Below, piece by piece: positions 18,989-27,494 of a stretch of DNA of 54,322 bases. The stretch is from Phascolarctobacterium sp. Lineage in GTDB: Bacteria > Bacillota > Negativicutes > Acidaminococcales > Acidaminococcaceae. The notes under the pieces were generated by a model. The model saw only the letters and a program-made list of their open reading frames with translations. It was not told the origin of the DNA and did no database searches. Within the stretch, counting starts at the first letter, position 1. Each line of letters starts with the position of its first letter. The stretch lies in NCBI GenBank assembly GCA_017467905.1, contig JAFUKD010000020.1:1-54322 (forward strand), written 5' to 3'. Made by a program: the position numbers and the translations under genes.

Positions 18989-20656
18989 CTATTCCCCCAT
19001 TACCTGACGCAGCTTCATGCCCGTCTTATAGCCAAGCCAACTGCCAATGCTGCTGTACAGCACACCATTGATAAGCATATATAAGGCTAAATACCAGTCT
19101 GCGTAATACAAACGGTAGAAGAACATCATCTGCTCTAAATTTACAAAGGTAATGAAGGCATCTGCCAAGCCTAACAGGAAGCACATCAAAACCATAAAAT
19201 TCCCCTTGGAATGAGTATTGGTATAAAAGCCGCTAAAATATAACGTGGCTTCCAGAACCACAATGGAAACGCAGCAGCTTAACACACCCAAGGGAGAGAA
19301 ATGCCCGAACATCAAACCGGAAAGCATAAACTTCACTACGAACATCAGGCTTAAAACTCCGGGAGTACGGAACAGCATCAGCAGGGACATTATCAAAAGA
19401 TAATGGAGCACTCCGTTAAGCAAGCCTGTTATCAAACCGGAGAAGGGTCCCAAGAAAACATGGAGCAGGTCTCCTAAAATAGTAGTGGGCAAAGTTATAC
19501 CGCCGAAGGCAATGGCAGCAAAGAGTGCTACGGTAATGGCACCCTTGGCACCAACGCGGTAGATACAATTTTTAATTTTGTAGCTAAAGCCCAGCACAAT
19601 CAACAGGCAGACAAAGGCAAAGCCAACAGCCAGCAAACCAATGCTATGCTTTTTGGCGATAATGACGGGAGCCTCGTGCAACTTCTCCTGTCCGTTGCCG
19701 GAAATAGTAATGCGTAAATTGTATTCGCCTTCTAAAATGTTCAAGTAGTCTATATATAATGGAAGAATAAATCGCGGAGCCTTGTTCCCATCCAGGGAAA
19801 TGAGCGCCGTAGTTTCATTCTTTTCTTCGTCATTGCCATGCCAGCCCTGCTCCGCATCGTCGCTAACCTTGCCGGCAGTGCGCAAGCCCGGAACAATCTC
19901 CCCTGTATTCTTATCTACAAGCTCTGCCTTGAATTTCAAAACCCGCACGTCACTTTGAGGATTGCGCAGCTCTAACAGCAAATGTGCAGCCGGATGGTTA
20001 AACACAGAGCTCCAGCTGGTAGCTCCCTCGCCGGTCATACGGTTACGGAAGCCTTCAAGAGAAGTATCGCGCACATAAATTACGCCGTCCTCAGCTCTGT
20101 CATCCTTCAAGCCTAAGCTATCTACAGGAAAGGTAATGCTTTGGATGTACCAGTTAAATTTTTTACGGTCCACCTTTTTCTTACCCTTGCTTACCTCCTC
20201 AGGAGCAGCCTGCCCCGCCGCGTAGGTAAAGCTTAAAACCTTGCTGTCCTGCCACGCACCACTTTGGGCTTCTACTAACACCTGCTTTTCTCCCAAAGCA
20301 ATCCCCTCTTGGGCTTCAAGGTACAACAGGTCAAAGGTTTGCCCGTAATCTTCGGGCAGCAGCCATTTGGTAGTAGCAATGGTTTTATCCTGCTCCCTAA
20401 CCACCTGCCATTTTTCCTCATTGCCTTCCGTCAAGGGTTCAAAGCCTTGGGGCAAAGTAATCTTAACAGTTGCCTCCACGGGAGCAGCATTATCAAAATT
20501 AACAAGGTTCACATAAATAGGAACAGTGCTTTCCTCGTAAACAGTATGCACTCCCTGCTTTTCCAGATGGTAAGGATATTTAGCTTCTAGCTTCATTACG
20601 GCGCAGGCCACCTGCACATAGGATACAAGTAGCAGTACCAGCAGTAAAATTCGCAT
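18989..20656 (-). CDS. ECF S-like membrane protein with large N-terminal exported domain
   Basis: The 555-residue protein has a signal peptide (MRILLLVLLLVSYVQVACA), an exported beta-rich domain of about 330 residues with no cysteine-rich or catalytic motif that I can see, then about six membrane helices at residues 350-545 in the style of an ECF substrate-binding (S) component. The start at 20656 has a GGAGCGAGAAG site; a longer frame to 20695 would begin inside the riboswitch terminator and is rejected. It is the first gene after the B12 riboswitch, followed by A and T genes. Likely substrate is cobalt, a corrinoid or a precursor; cbiM and cbiN are absent. The exported fusion is unlike ordinary S proteins. 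Confidence 0.72.
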   Translation of the reverse strand: MRILLLVLLLVSYVQVACAVMKLEAKYPYHLEKQGVHTVYEESTVPIYVNLVNFDNAAPVEATVKITLPQGFEPLTEGNEEKWQVVREQDKTIATTKWLLPEDYGQTFDLLYLEAQEGIALGEKQVLVEAQSGAWQDSKVLSFTYAAGQAAPEEVSKGKKKVDRKKFNWYIQSITFPVDSLGLKDDRAEDGVIYVRDTSLEGFRNRMTGEGATSWSSVFNHPAAHLLLELRNPQSDVRVLKFKAELVDKNTGEIVPGLRTAGKVSDDAEQGWHGNDEEKNETTALISLDGNKAPRFILPLYIDYLNILEGEYNLRITISGNGQEKLHEAPVIIAKKHSIGLLAVGFAFVCLLIVLGFSYKIKNCIYRVGAKGAITVALFAAIAFGGITLPTTILGDLLHVFLGPFSGLITGLLNGVLHYLLIMSLLMLFRTPGVLSLMFVVKFMLSGLMFGHFSPLGVLSCCVSIVVLEATLYFSGFYTNTHSKGNFMVLMCFLLGLADAFITFVNLEQMMFFYRLYYADWYLALYMLINGVLYSSIGSWLGYKTGMKLRQVMGE

Positions 20657-20684
20657 CTTCTCGCTCCAATCACAAAAACAAAAA

Positions 20685-20711
20685 CCTTCCGCCACGATGT
20701 ACAGCAGAAGG
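20685..20711 (-). terminator. Intrinsic terminator of the B12 riboswitch (expression platform)
   Basis: On the minus strand an 8-bp stem (CCTTCTGC pairing with GCGGAAGG, one G-U pair) is followed by TTTTTGTTTTT. It lies between the aptamer and the first gene, so ligand binding likely favours termination and represses the cobalamin operon. Confidence 0.82.
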
Positions 20712-20719
20712 CATAGTAA

Positions 20720-20935
20720 GTCCTTGGTTGGAAACTCACAGTGAACCCTTACCGTCGCACGCAGTAGCAGTAACCAATGGCAGGCAGTTCTTCTGACTAA
20801 AGTTCATCGCTCCTTCTGCCTTCCCAAGCACAGCTCAGTGGCATTTACGAAGTCGCTCCCTATCACAGCGACGGGATCGTGTGGGATTTACGCCCAGCTT
20901 CTCTATTAAGCTAACTAAATTAGCACCTGTCATCA
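20720..20935 (-). promoter_or_regulatory. Cobalamin riboswitch upstream of the cbi operon
   Basis: The minus strand shows the conserved B12 box GCCACTG at 20842-20836, the AGCTGGG...ATCCCACACGATCCCGTCGC segment upstream of it in two parts, and the downstream GTCAGAAGAACTGCC that matches the conserved GCCAGGAGACCTGCC element. It sits in the 5' leader of the 18-gene operon and is followed by a terminator. Known members of this class turn expression off when adenosylcobalamin is abundant. Confidence 0.93.
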
Positions 20936-20974
20936 CGATATTTATTTTTGAAGTTCTAACAATCGCTTCTTATT

Positions 20975-21580
20975 TTATTTTGCTTCCTTAGCTTCCTTGG
21001 CAGCCTGCTCCTTGGCAGCTTGCTCTGCATCAGCTACGTCAGCCACAAATTTCTGGCACACCTCGTACAACGCTTCCGCAAAGGATTTTTCCGGAATGGG
21101 AGCAAATTTATTTTTATTCTTCTTCACGTCAATTTGTCTGTCAGTATTGGTAAATACCTGCATGGTCTTGACGGTGTAAGCCTTTTCCTTCATCTTATAT
21201 TGCATATCCATTTTGCAATACAATACCTTTTCCTTGCCTTCAAGCTTCTCGGCGTAATCCTGCTTCAATTTTTTCAGCACATCTTTATTAGTAAACACGG
21301 TCTTTACCAAAACATTGACCACGTTTCTATCGTACTCATCATTTTTATCCTTGGCAAAATCCAAGGAACCCATGTCGTAAGCGTAAACACCTAAATCGTT
21401 TTCCACCACCACACTCCAACGGGCAGCTTCAATTTCTTCGGCAGTGGGCTTGGGCATCATGCTAATCTCCCAGTTCATAGGGTCTTGATTAGGCTGGGGC
21501 ACCGGGTTATTGGCAAAAGCATTGCCTGCGCACAACAGCATCGTAAAGCACGCACATACAATCAAGAAAAGTTTTTTCAT
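20975..21580 (-). CDS. Secreted protein of unknown function with Ala/Lys/Glu-rich tail
   Basis: The 201-residue protein has a clear signal peptide (MKKLFLIVCACFTMLLCAGNAFA) with likely cleavage after AFA, a middle region with ENDLGVYAYDMGSLDF and KVLYCKMDMQYKMKEKAYTV, and a C-terminal run of EQAAKEQAAKEAKEAK. I recognise no family. The beta-strand-like middle resembles small surface or periplasmic proteins of Negativicutes. It has a strong AAGGAGG site and one of the six 19-bp-spacer promoters upstream. No hairpin separates it from the B12 riboswitch, so it may be co-transcribed with the cbi operon. Confidence 0.8.
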   Translation of the reverse strand: MKKLFLIVCACFTMLLCAGNAFANNPVPQPNQDPMNWEISMMPKPTAEEIEAARWSVVVENDLGVYAYDMGSLDFAKDKNDEYDRNVVNVLVKTVFTNKDVLKKLKQDYAEKLEGKEKVLYCKMDMQYKMKEKAYTVKTMQVFTNTDRQIDVKKNKNKFAPIPEKSFAEALYEVCQKFVADVADAEQAAKEQAAKEAKEAK

Positions 21581-21630
21581 AAATCCTCCTTAAATCTGCT
21601 TGCCAATTAGTTTTCTCTATACATTGGCTA

Positions 21631-21661
21631 ATTATAAACTATATAGTTGCTATACACTCAA
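21631..21661 (-). promoter_or_regulatory. MerR-type promoter site A (19-bp spacer) for the secreted protein
   Basis: Read on the minus strand: -35 TTGAGT, a 19-bp spacer, -10 TATAAT. The spacer region carries the dyad arms GTGTATA and TATATAG separated by 5 bp. The same layout occurs at five other promoters in the window and suggests control by the MerR protein encoded at 44742. Confidence 0.75.
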
Positions 21662-21690
21662 TAGTTAATTTCACAAAGCCTCCACTTTTC

Positions 21691-21743
21691 TAAAAAAAGT
21701 CCCCCGTCTGAATGAGGAGCTTATTAGCCTTCTTTCGGACGGA
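21691..21743 (-). terminator. Terminator after the CbiK gene
   Basis: A long imperfect hairpin (outer CCGTCCG/CAGACGG arms with G-U pairing, and an inner GCT/AGC-based stem) is followed on the minus strand by GGGACTTTTTTT. It closes the BtuB-to-CbiK transcription unit just before the next promoter. Confidence 0.75.
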
Positions 21744-21753
21744 GGATAATTTT

Positions 21754-22752
21754 TTATTTTGCTTGCAATGCTTCCCAAGCTTGGCTTGCTTTTTTCACGA
21801 ACAGGTTTTGTACGTCAACATTTTCACCCAAACCATGCAGGTACACATCAACATTATAGCCTTCTTTAACCAACAGGGATTTAAAGGAATCTTCTTCATC
21901 GCCTGCCATATCGTTCATAGCGTGGTCGCCGGCAACCATCATCAAAGGCATCATAGTTACATTCTTAATCTTTCTTTCCTTCAATTCTTCCAGCACATTG
22001 TCGAAAGCAGGCCAGCCTTCTACAGAAAAGAGCAGCGCATTTTCATAACCAAGGTCAATTAGCTTGTCCTGCATTACTGCGTAGTAAGCATTTGCCGGAT
22101 GGGGAGTGCCATGTGCCATTACAAGCACTGCATCCTTTTTACCGGTTTCCGGGAATTGGGTTGCCAATGCCTGCATGGTAGCAGCAACGTCGTCATCCTT
22201 ACCCTCTTGACCTTGCCAATACATCAGCGGAGTACCAAAGGTAACCTTTTTAAAATCGTTCTTATGTAAATTGAACACTGCTTTTTTGTAATCATATTCA
22301 ATGCCGGGAATAATATCCAAGGAGGTCATAGCAACGCGAGTGTAGCCTTCTGCCTTTAATTGTGCCAAAGCTTCTTCCGGAGTGGGAATCACCAAGCCTT
22401 CGTTAGCCTTCACTCTATCGATAATAATATGAGAGGTATAAGCAACTACAACCTTGGTATCAGGATACAATGCTTTAATAGCGTTAACGGTAGCATCAAT
22501 ATTTTTTTCACGGGTTTCTTTAATGGTGGTGCCAAAGCTCATTACAAGGATGGCATCCTTATCTGCCAAATTTTGCAGCTCTGCAGTTTCATGAGTAAGC
22601 AAGCCCACTTGAGCAGCCTGCTTCAAAGCGATGGTAGGAGCCTTCACATCTTCGCTAAGCTTAAAGCTGCCAGCCTCACCCATAGCGGTAAAGCCACAGC
22701 CAACAGCGCACAACAAACCCATTGCCAAAACCTTTTTCAAATTCATTTTCAT
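21754..22752 (-). CDS. cbiK: Exported CbiK-type sirohydrochlorin cobaltochelatase
   Basis: CbiK-type (class II) chelatases insert a divalent metal into sirohydrochlorin without ATP. The 332-residue protein keeps the catalytic motifs: MSFGTTIKETRE, MAHGTPHPANAYYAV (first histidine), SVEGWPAFDNVL (glutamate) and MMVAGDHAMNDM (second histidine). Unlike the Salmonella enzyme it begins with a signal sequence, MKMNLKKVLAMGLLCAVGCGF, so it should be exported; AVGC could be a weak lipobox. Periplasmic CbiK forms are known from Desulfovibrio. It is downstream of a TonB receptor, a binding lipoprotein and an ABC ATPase, so it may act on metal-tetrapyrroles in the envelope. Confidence 0.92.
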   Translation of the reverse strand: MKMNLKKVLAMGLLCAVGCGFTAMGEAGSFKLSEDVKAPTIALKQAAQVGLLTHETAELQNLADKDAILVMSFGTTIKETREKNIDATVNAIKALYPDTKVVVAYTSHIIIDRVKANEGLVIPTPEEALAQLKAEGYTRVAMTSLDIIPGIEYDYKKAVFNLHKNDFKKVTFGTPLMYWQGQEGKDDDVAATMQALATQFPETGKKDAVLVMAHGTPHPANAYYAVMQDKLIDLGYENALLFSVEGWPAFDNVLEELKERKIKNVTMMPLMMVAGDHAMNDMAGDEEDSFKSLLVKEGYNVDVYLHGLGENVDVQNLFVKKASQAWEALQAK

Positions 22753-22799
22753 TATAAATCACTCCTTTAATTCTATTTTGTGGCACGAAGCCATAAAAA

Positions 22800-23633
22800 C
22801 TATAGCTTACAAATTTTTTGCAGCAAGGCATTTTCCTTTGCCTTTTCCTGCGGATTAACCTTGGTAGTAATTTCCAAGCTGCCATTCAGAGGATTGCGTG
22901 TCACCTGAATATCCGCATCATAAGCACGGCTTAACAGTTCTTCCGTAAAGGCTTCGTCAGGTGGCGCGTCGGCTAACAGCTTCCCTTCGCCTAACAGCAG
23001 GATGCGGGAGCAGTACTTGGCTGCAAAATTAAGCTCGTGTACCACCATCAGAATGGTCTTCCCCATTTGAGCAAGCTCCTTGGCAAAACGGAAGATTTCT
23101 TCCTGATAAACCATATCAAGCCCCGTAGTGGGCTCGTCTAAAAATAAAATAGGTGTCTGCTGCGCTAAAACCTTTGCCAATAAAATACGTTGCTTCTGCC
23201 CGCCGCTCACTTCCGTCACCGGAGTATCAGCAAGCTCTAAGGTTCCGGTGTAATCCATGCAGTCCAAAGCAAGCTTTTTATCTGCTTCGTTCTCGCTTTG
23301 CCACCACTTCATATAAGGGTAACGTCCTGCCAGCACAACATCCTGCCCCGTATAGCCAAAGCCAACCTCTACATGCTGCTGCAGGTAAGCAACCTTACAG
23401 GCAAGCTCCTTTTCGTGGTATGCTTCCAGCGCCTTGCCAAAGAACAGCACTTCCCCACTATGCTTTGGCAAAATTCCACGAATAGTTTTAAGCAGGGTAC
23501 TCTTGCCCGCACCGTTCCTCCCGATAATACCCACAATCTCTCCCGGATGAATGGAAGCATTCACGCAAGAAAGCACATGGCGTTCACCATAACCAATGGT
23601 TAAATTTTTTAGCTCAATAACATTTTCAGACAT
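22800..23633 (-). CDS. Corrinoid/siderophore-type ABC importer ATPase (BtuD/FecE family)
   Basis: The 277-residue ATPase has Walker A GIIGRNGAGKSTLLKTIRG, the signature VSGGQKQRILLAKVL, and Walker B PILFLDEPTTGLD, with the layout of importers for B12, heme and iron chelates. It follows a BtuF-like lipoprotein by 14 bp. No permease gene is in this unit; the only BtuC-like permease in the window is at 39204, which is probably its partner. Confidence 0.9.
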   Translation of the reverse strand: MSENVIELKNLTIGYGERHVLSCVNASIHPGEIVGIIGRNGAGKSTLLKTIRGILPKHSGEVLFFGKALEAYHEKELACKVAYLQQHVEVGFGYTGQDVVLAGRYPYMKWWQSENEADKKLALDCMDYTGTLELADTPVTEVSGGQKQRILLAKVLAQQTPILFLDEPTTGLDMVYQEEIFRFAKELAQMGKTILMVVHELNFAAKYCSRILLLGEGKLLADAPPDEAFTEELLSRAYDADIQVTRNPLNGSLEITTKVNPQEKAKENALLQKICKL

Positions 23634-23647
23634 AGGGTTATCTCCAA

Positions 23648-24607
23648 TTACTGTAAGTATTCAGGGTAAACAAGCTTCGCCATATACTCTGCCCCCTCTA
23701 AAATATAGTGAGAGGTGCAGTAGCGATAGCGCTCCGGAAATTTATAAACAGCCTTGCTCTTTATGCACGTTAAGTCCTTGTAGGCAGGGTCAGTAATGAT
23801 TTGCTGAAAATAAGCATCAGAATTCTGACTCCCCTTAGCATCCCAAGAGGGTAAGAATAAAACGTCAGGGTTCAGCTCCACAATCTTTTCCTTACTCACA
23901 GGCATACTGGCGCGAACGGGCATAATCTCCATACCATTTTGTACATATGCCAAATCGCAGAGCATACCAAAAATATTCTGCAACATTCCGTAGGTTCCGC
24001 TATAAGTAAGCTGAATTACAAGCTTCTGCCTATCCTTGGGAATAACTGCCAGCTTTTCTGCTAAAGCCTTCTCCCCAGCTTCCATCCTTTGAACCAGAGC
24101 CAAGCCTTTTTCCTTTTGGTTTACCAGCTCGCTTAATTTAGCAATGCTCTTTTTAATATCAGGATAGGTCTCTGCTGCATTAAGCATAAAGACACGCACA
24201 CCCATATCCTCCAAGGTAGCACTCACTTCCGGTGAAGTTTGAGGCGTTGTAATAAATAGGTCAGGCTTATACTTCAAAACCTGCTCCACCGTAATGCGGG
24301 GACGGTATTTGTTAGGTATTTTCTTGGAAAGCTCCGCAGTCATAGAGTAATTAGGGTCTGCTGCTGAAACCGAGGTTGCAATAAAGCTCTCCACAGGTAC
24401 CATTTCCAGAAGAATATCCTGAAAAGCAAGACTGGTAGTCATCATTCTGGTAGGTGGCTCCGCAAATTGGAACACCTTGCCTCTATCATCAACGACGCTG
24501 TATGTAGCGTTCGCAGTATTTTCTTTTTCAACAGGTCTGCTCTCGCTTGCACAACCAAGTACAAAACAGGTAAGCAAAGCGAGCAGTAAAATTAAAGTTT
24601 TCTTCAT
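23648..24607 (-). CDS. BtuF/FepB-like substrate-binding lipoprotein (copy 1)
   Basis: The 319-residue protein has a lipoprotein signal peptide with lipobox VLGC (cysteine near residue 19). It has the class III binding-protein layout: VVDDRGKVFQFAEPPTRMMT near the start, a long central helix around residues 150-175, LNPDVLFLPSWD, and a C-terminal YRYCTSHYILEGAEYMAKLVYPEYL. Family members bind cobalamin, heme or ferric chelates and feed a BtuCD-type importer. Two paralogues occur at 40235 and 46029. Confidence 0.9.
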   Translation of the reverse strand: MKKTLILLLALLTCFVLGCASESRPVEKENTANATYSVVDDRGKVFQFAEPPTRMMTTSLAFQDILLEMVPVESFIATSVSAADPNYSMTAELSKKIPNKYRPRITVEQVLKYKPDLFITTPQTSPEVSATLEDMGVRVFMLNAAETYPDIKKSIAKLSELVNQKEKGLALVQRMEAGEKALAEKLAVIPKDRQKLVIQLTYSGTYGMLQNIFGMLCDLAYVQNGMEIMPVRASMPVSKEKIVELNPDVLFLPSWDAKGSQNSDAYFQQIITDPAYKDLTCIKSKAVYKFPERYRYCTSHYILEGAEYMAKLVYPEYLQ

Positions 24608-24709
24608 TAATATATACCTTTCACAGGCAGCGTTTAGGGATTGCTTTCAGCAAGCTACTTTCCTGAGCAACCAAGAAAGCCAGTTTCATAAATCTTAGAT
24701 AGCATTGAT

Positions 24710-24736
24710 AATGACGGCGCGCAAAGCGCCGTCATT
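24710..24736 (-). repeat. Perfect 11-bp hairpin between the lipoprotein genes
   Basis: AATGACGGCGC and GCGCCGTCATT flank a 5-base loop. No T-run follows on the minus strand, so this looks more like a transcript-stabilising or partial attenuating hairpin than a full terminator. The rest of the 137-bp gap to the BtuF gene shows no promoter I can support. Confidence 0.7.
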
Positions 24737-24744
24737 GGTTTGTG

Positions 24745-25299
24745 TTATTTCATACAAGCATCACGAGGTAAGCCAAGCTGTTCTGCCACATCACCCCATT
24801 TTAATTGACGAGTCTTCATATTCAGAATATCAATTAAGGGAACGTCACAATGGCGGGCAATGTAGCTGGCACGCTTCACTTGATGGGAAGCAAAGCCAAG
24901 CTTCATATATTTAATGGAAGTCTTTTTATCCAAGCCCATTATCTTATACAGCCTGTTAGCCTTGTAGTTAAGCTCGCCCTCATAAAACTTTTGCGGAGTA
25001 AGACCAAGCAAAAACTTAACTCTTGTCCAACCATACTTATGGCGCAAGTTAGCAACCTCTTGCAAGGGAACATTCGCCGCAAAAGCATGCATGCAGATAT
25101 TTTTCAGTTCCTTGTAGCTCATGCCTTGGTCAAGATATTTGCCAAGCTCCGCTTCGCTGTAATCGAAGCCCACTTGGAGCGTTGCGATTGCTTTCGCCTT
25201 GTCCATCTCCAGGCGTTTGCCGGCAGCCTGTCCGCCAACGCAACCAAGCATCAGCAAGCATCCCAAGGTCAAACATAGAATAAGTTTAACTTTTTTCAT
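24745..25299 (-). CDS. Lipoprotein of unknown function in the BtuB operon
   Basis: The 184-residue protein has a lipoprotein signal peptide (lipobox LMLGC, cysteine 20), then a wholly helical-looking body with repeated short segments such as MSYKELKNICMHAFAANVPLQEVANLRHKYGW and a later similar HQVKRASYIARHCDVPLIDILNM, suggesting two or more tandem helix-turn-helix-like repeats. No family is recognised. It lies 26 bp after the BtuB-like gene with a GGAGG site, so it is probably an envelope partner of that uptake system. Confidence 0.82.
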   Translation of the reverse strand: MKKVKLILCLTLGCLLMLGCVGGQAAGKRLEMDKAKAIATLQVGFDYSEAELGKYLDQGMSYKELKNICMHAFAANVPLQEVANLRHKYGWTRVKFLLGLTPQKFYEGELNYKANRLYKIMGLDKKTSIKYMKLGFASHQVKRASYIARHCDVPLIDILNMKTRQLKWGDVAEQLGLPRDACMK

Positions 25300-25324
25300 T
25301 GGAGTACCTCCGTAGGGTTAAGGG

Positions 25325-27355
25325 TTAGAAAGAGTGTTCATAACCGAGCATAAAGTTTCTTTCCATAGTGTAGAAAGAAGAAGTTGCTGCGGTAGTGATA
25401 TCTTTTCTATCTAACAAGTTATCGATATTCAAGAAGAACTTACTATCTTTGGTAGGCTTATAAGAAATATTAAGGTTGGTAAACAAATATGGTTTCATAG
25501 AACTTTCTGCGTCAACATCGCGAGTTCTCTTTCCGATATAGTTGAAATTAAGGGAAGTATTCCATTTATCTTTTTGATAGTTCAATCCACCATTGAATTG
25601 AAACTTGCCATAGTAATCTCTCCATCTACCTTGGGTTTCAATACCATATTCAGTAGTTGTTGAATATTTTTGAGGATTACTATAAGAAACGCCAAAGTTA
25701 CCAGTTAAGCCATTACCCATATCCACATCACAACTTAATTCAATACCAGTATTTTTGATATCTTCATTGGTGTACTGAACATCCCAACTATCATTTCCTT
25801 TATCTGCTACCCACTTTGATTCAATACTATTATCAATTTCATAATTGAAAATTGCCAAGCGCCATGCTTGATTAGCAATATTTTTCTTTAAACCGATTTC
25901 ATAATGCGTACCTTCTTGCGGCTCCAAATCAGCATTACCGATAATATTGCCAGAACCAAACATTTGTGTAAATGTTGGCATCATGAAAGATTTACCTGCT
26001 TTAGCATAAAAACTAGTATTTTTACTCAATCTATTGATATATTGAATTTCTGGTGTAAAATTATGATAATTTTCGCCATTAAGACTTGTATCATCAGCAG
26101 TAGAACCATCTGCCTTAGTTTGACCTGTCCAAGTCTGTCGTGCACTAAAAATAATATCAGACACATTATTAAGTGCATGACTATATTGACCATATATTGA
26201 ATACATATTTCGCTCAAACTCTCGAGAAGCTACCTCATATGCTCCGCTAGATAAGGTCAAACTATCTTCGGAATAATCACAAAGATCTCTTTGGAAACTT
26301 GCACCCATAATTAAAGTGTCATCTTTCATATCCCATTGTTTCTGGAAATCAAAGCCAAAGCTTTTATCATTATATCCGGCATTTGCTACTGACTTCATTG
26401 TATCCTTATAAACTGTATTCCCATTAACCTTAGAACTGTTTCTTGCTTTTGTTAATGCATTTTGATCTTTATCGTTATAATACATTACAGCTTTTATATC
26501 TTCATCATTGTAATGTAATTGTGTAACATGCTGTTTAATGGTATGAATAACATCTTTATTTACGGCACCATTCTGCGGTTTATATGCATACACATAATGT
26601 GCATTATTTTCATTGTAGTTATGAGTCAAATAGAGATTCTCATTGAAATTATAACGCATATTAAAATTATTATGTTCCCCACGTTCAATATTGTAATAGT
26701 TACCTACAGGTCTACCACCAGCTGGGTCAGACATATTTTCCACATCACCAAATTTTTCATAAGAATAACCAAATCCTAATTTGCCAGCTTGTAAATCAAT
26801 AGCATGATTTTGACCATCAAAATTACCCCATGCTGTTCTAATTTTATTTGTTCTAGTTCCTTTGGTTATAATATTAACTACACCACCAGTAGCTTCAGAA
26901 CCATATAATACGGCACCACCGCCACGTACAATTTCAACACGTTCAATCAAGTCAACAGAAATATCTTCTAAGTTATAACGACCACTTTGGTTCATCGGAA
27001 CACCATCAACGAGCACCAAAGTACCCTTTTCTACACCACGGATAATAATTTTACTAGTCATAGTGCCTTGTGAAGTACCTTTTACACCTTGGGACTGGAA
27101 CATCAAACCAGTACCAAACTTCAATGCTTCTTGTAAGTTATTACCACCAGTTGCAACAAGTTCTTCGTGAGTAAATACTTCTACTGCTGCCGGAGTATCC
27201 AAATCACGCATTTCCATTCTTTGCGCAGTAACAATCATCGGGTCAAGAGTAAATTCTTGTAAGGTGGTTTCACTTGCGTGTACCGCTGTACCCCCCCATT
27301 GCACAGAGCCTAAAATGAGCGCTGTCATCAACATAGCCTTAGTCATCTTTTTCAT
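25325..27355 (-). CDS. TonB-dependent receptor, BtuB-like
   Basis: The 676-residue outer-membrane protein has a signal peptide ending AVHA, a TonB-box-like LQEFTLDPMIVTAQR, a plug domain with DLDTPAAVEVFTHEELV, LIERVEIVRGGGAVLYGSEA and GGVVNIITK, and a beta barrel ending in aromatic F (LGYEHSF). Control by a B12 riboswitch strongly suggests a corrinoid substrate. It also has one of the shared MerR-type promoters. The signal peptide and TonB-box region are nearly identical to those of the second receptor at 29242, while the barrels differ. Confidence 0.93.
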   Translation of the reverse strand: MKKMTKAMLMTALILGSVQWGGTAVHASETTLQEFTLDPMIVTAQRMEMRDLDTPAAVEVFTHEELVATGGNNLQEALKFGTGLMFQSQGVKGTSQGTMTSKIIIRGVEKGTLVLVDGVPMNQSGRYNLEDISVDLIERVEIVRGGGAVLYGSEATGGVVNIITKGTRTNKIRTAWGNFDGQNHAIDLQAGKLGFGYSYEKFGDVENMSDPAGGRPVGNYYNIERGEHNNFNMRYNFNENLYLTHNYNENNAHYVYAYKPQNGAVNKDVIHTIKQHVTQLHYNDEDIKAVMYYNDKDQNALTKARNSSKVNGNTVYKDTMKSVANAGYNDKSFGFDFQKQWDMKDDTLIMGASFQRDLCDYSEDSLTLSSGAYEVASREFERNMYSIYGQYSHALNNVSDIIFSARQTWTGQTKADGSTADDTSLNGENYHNFTPEIQYINRLSKNTSFYAKAGKSFMMPTFTQMFGSGNIIGNADLEPQEGTHYEIGLKKNIANQAWRLAIFNYEIDNSIESKWVADKGNDSWDVQYTNEDIKNTGIELSCDVDMGNGLTGNFGVSYSNPQKYSTTTEYGIETQGRWRDYYGKFQFNGGLNYQKDKWNTSLNFNYIGKRTRDVDAESSMKPYLFTNLNISYKPTKDSKFFLNIDNLLDRKDITTAATSSFYTMERNFMLGYEHSF

Positions 27356-27446
27356 AAATTCATCTCCTAAAAAATATATTGGAAACTTTCATGCACCCAT
27401 TCTTCCATGGTCGTGCATTACTCATTTACAAACCAACCAAAATAAA

Positions 27447-27480
27447 AAGACCTTTTTTGCGCATAGCAAATAAAGGTCTT
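27447..27480 (-). terminator. Terminator of the second B12 riboswitch
   Basis: AAGACCTTT and AAAGGTCTT form a 9-bp stem followed on the minus strand by TTTATTTT. It lies between aptamer and receptor gene and is the likely expression platform. Confidence 0.85.
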
Positions 27481-27494
27481 AGAAAAACTAATCG

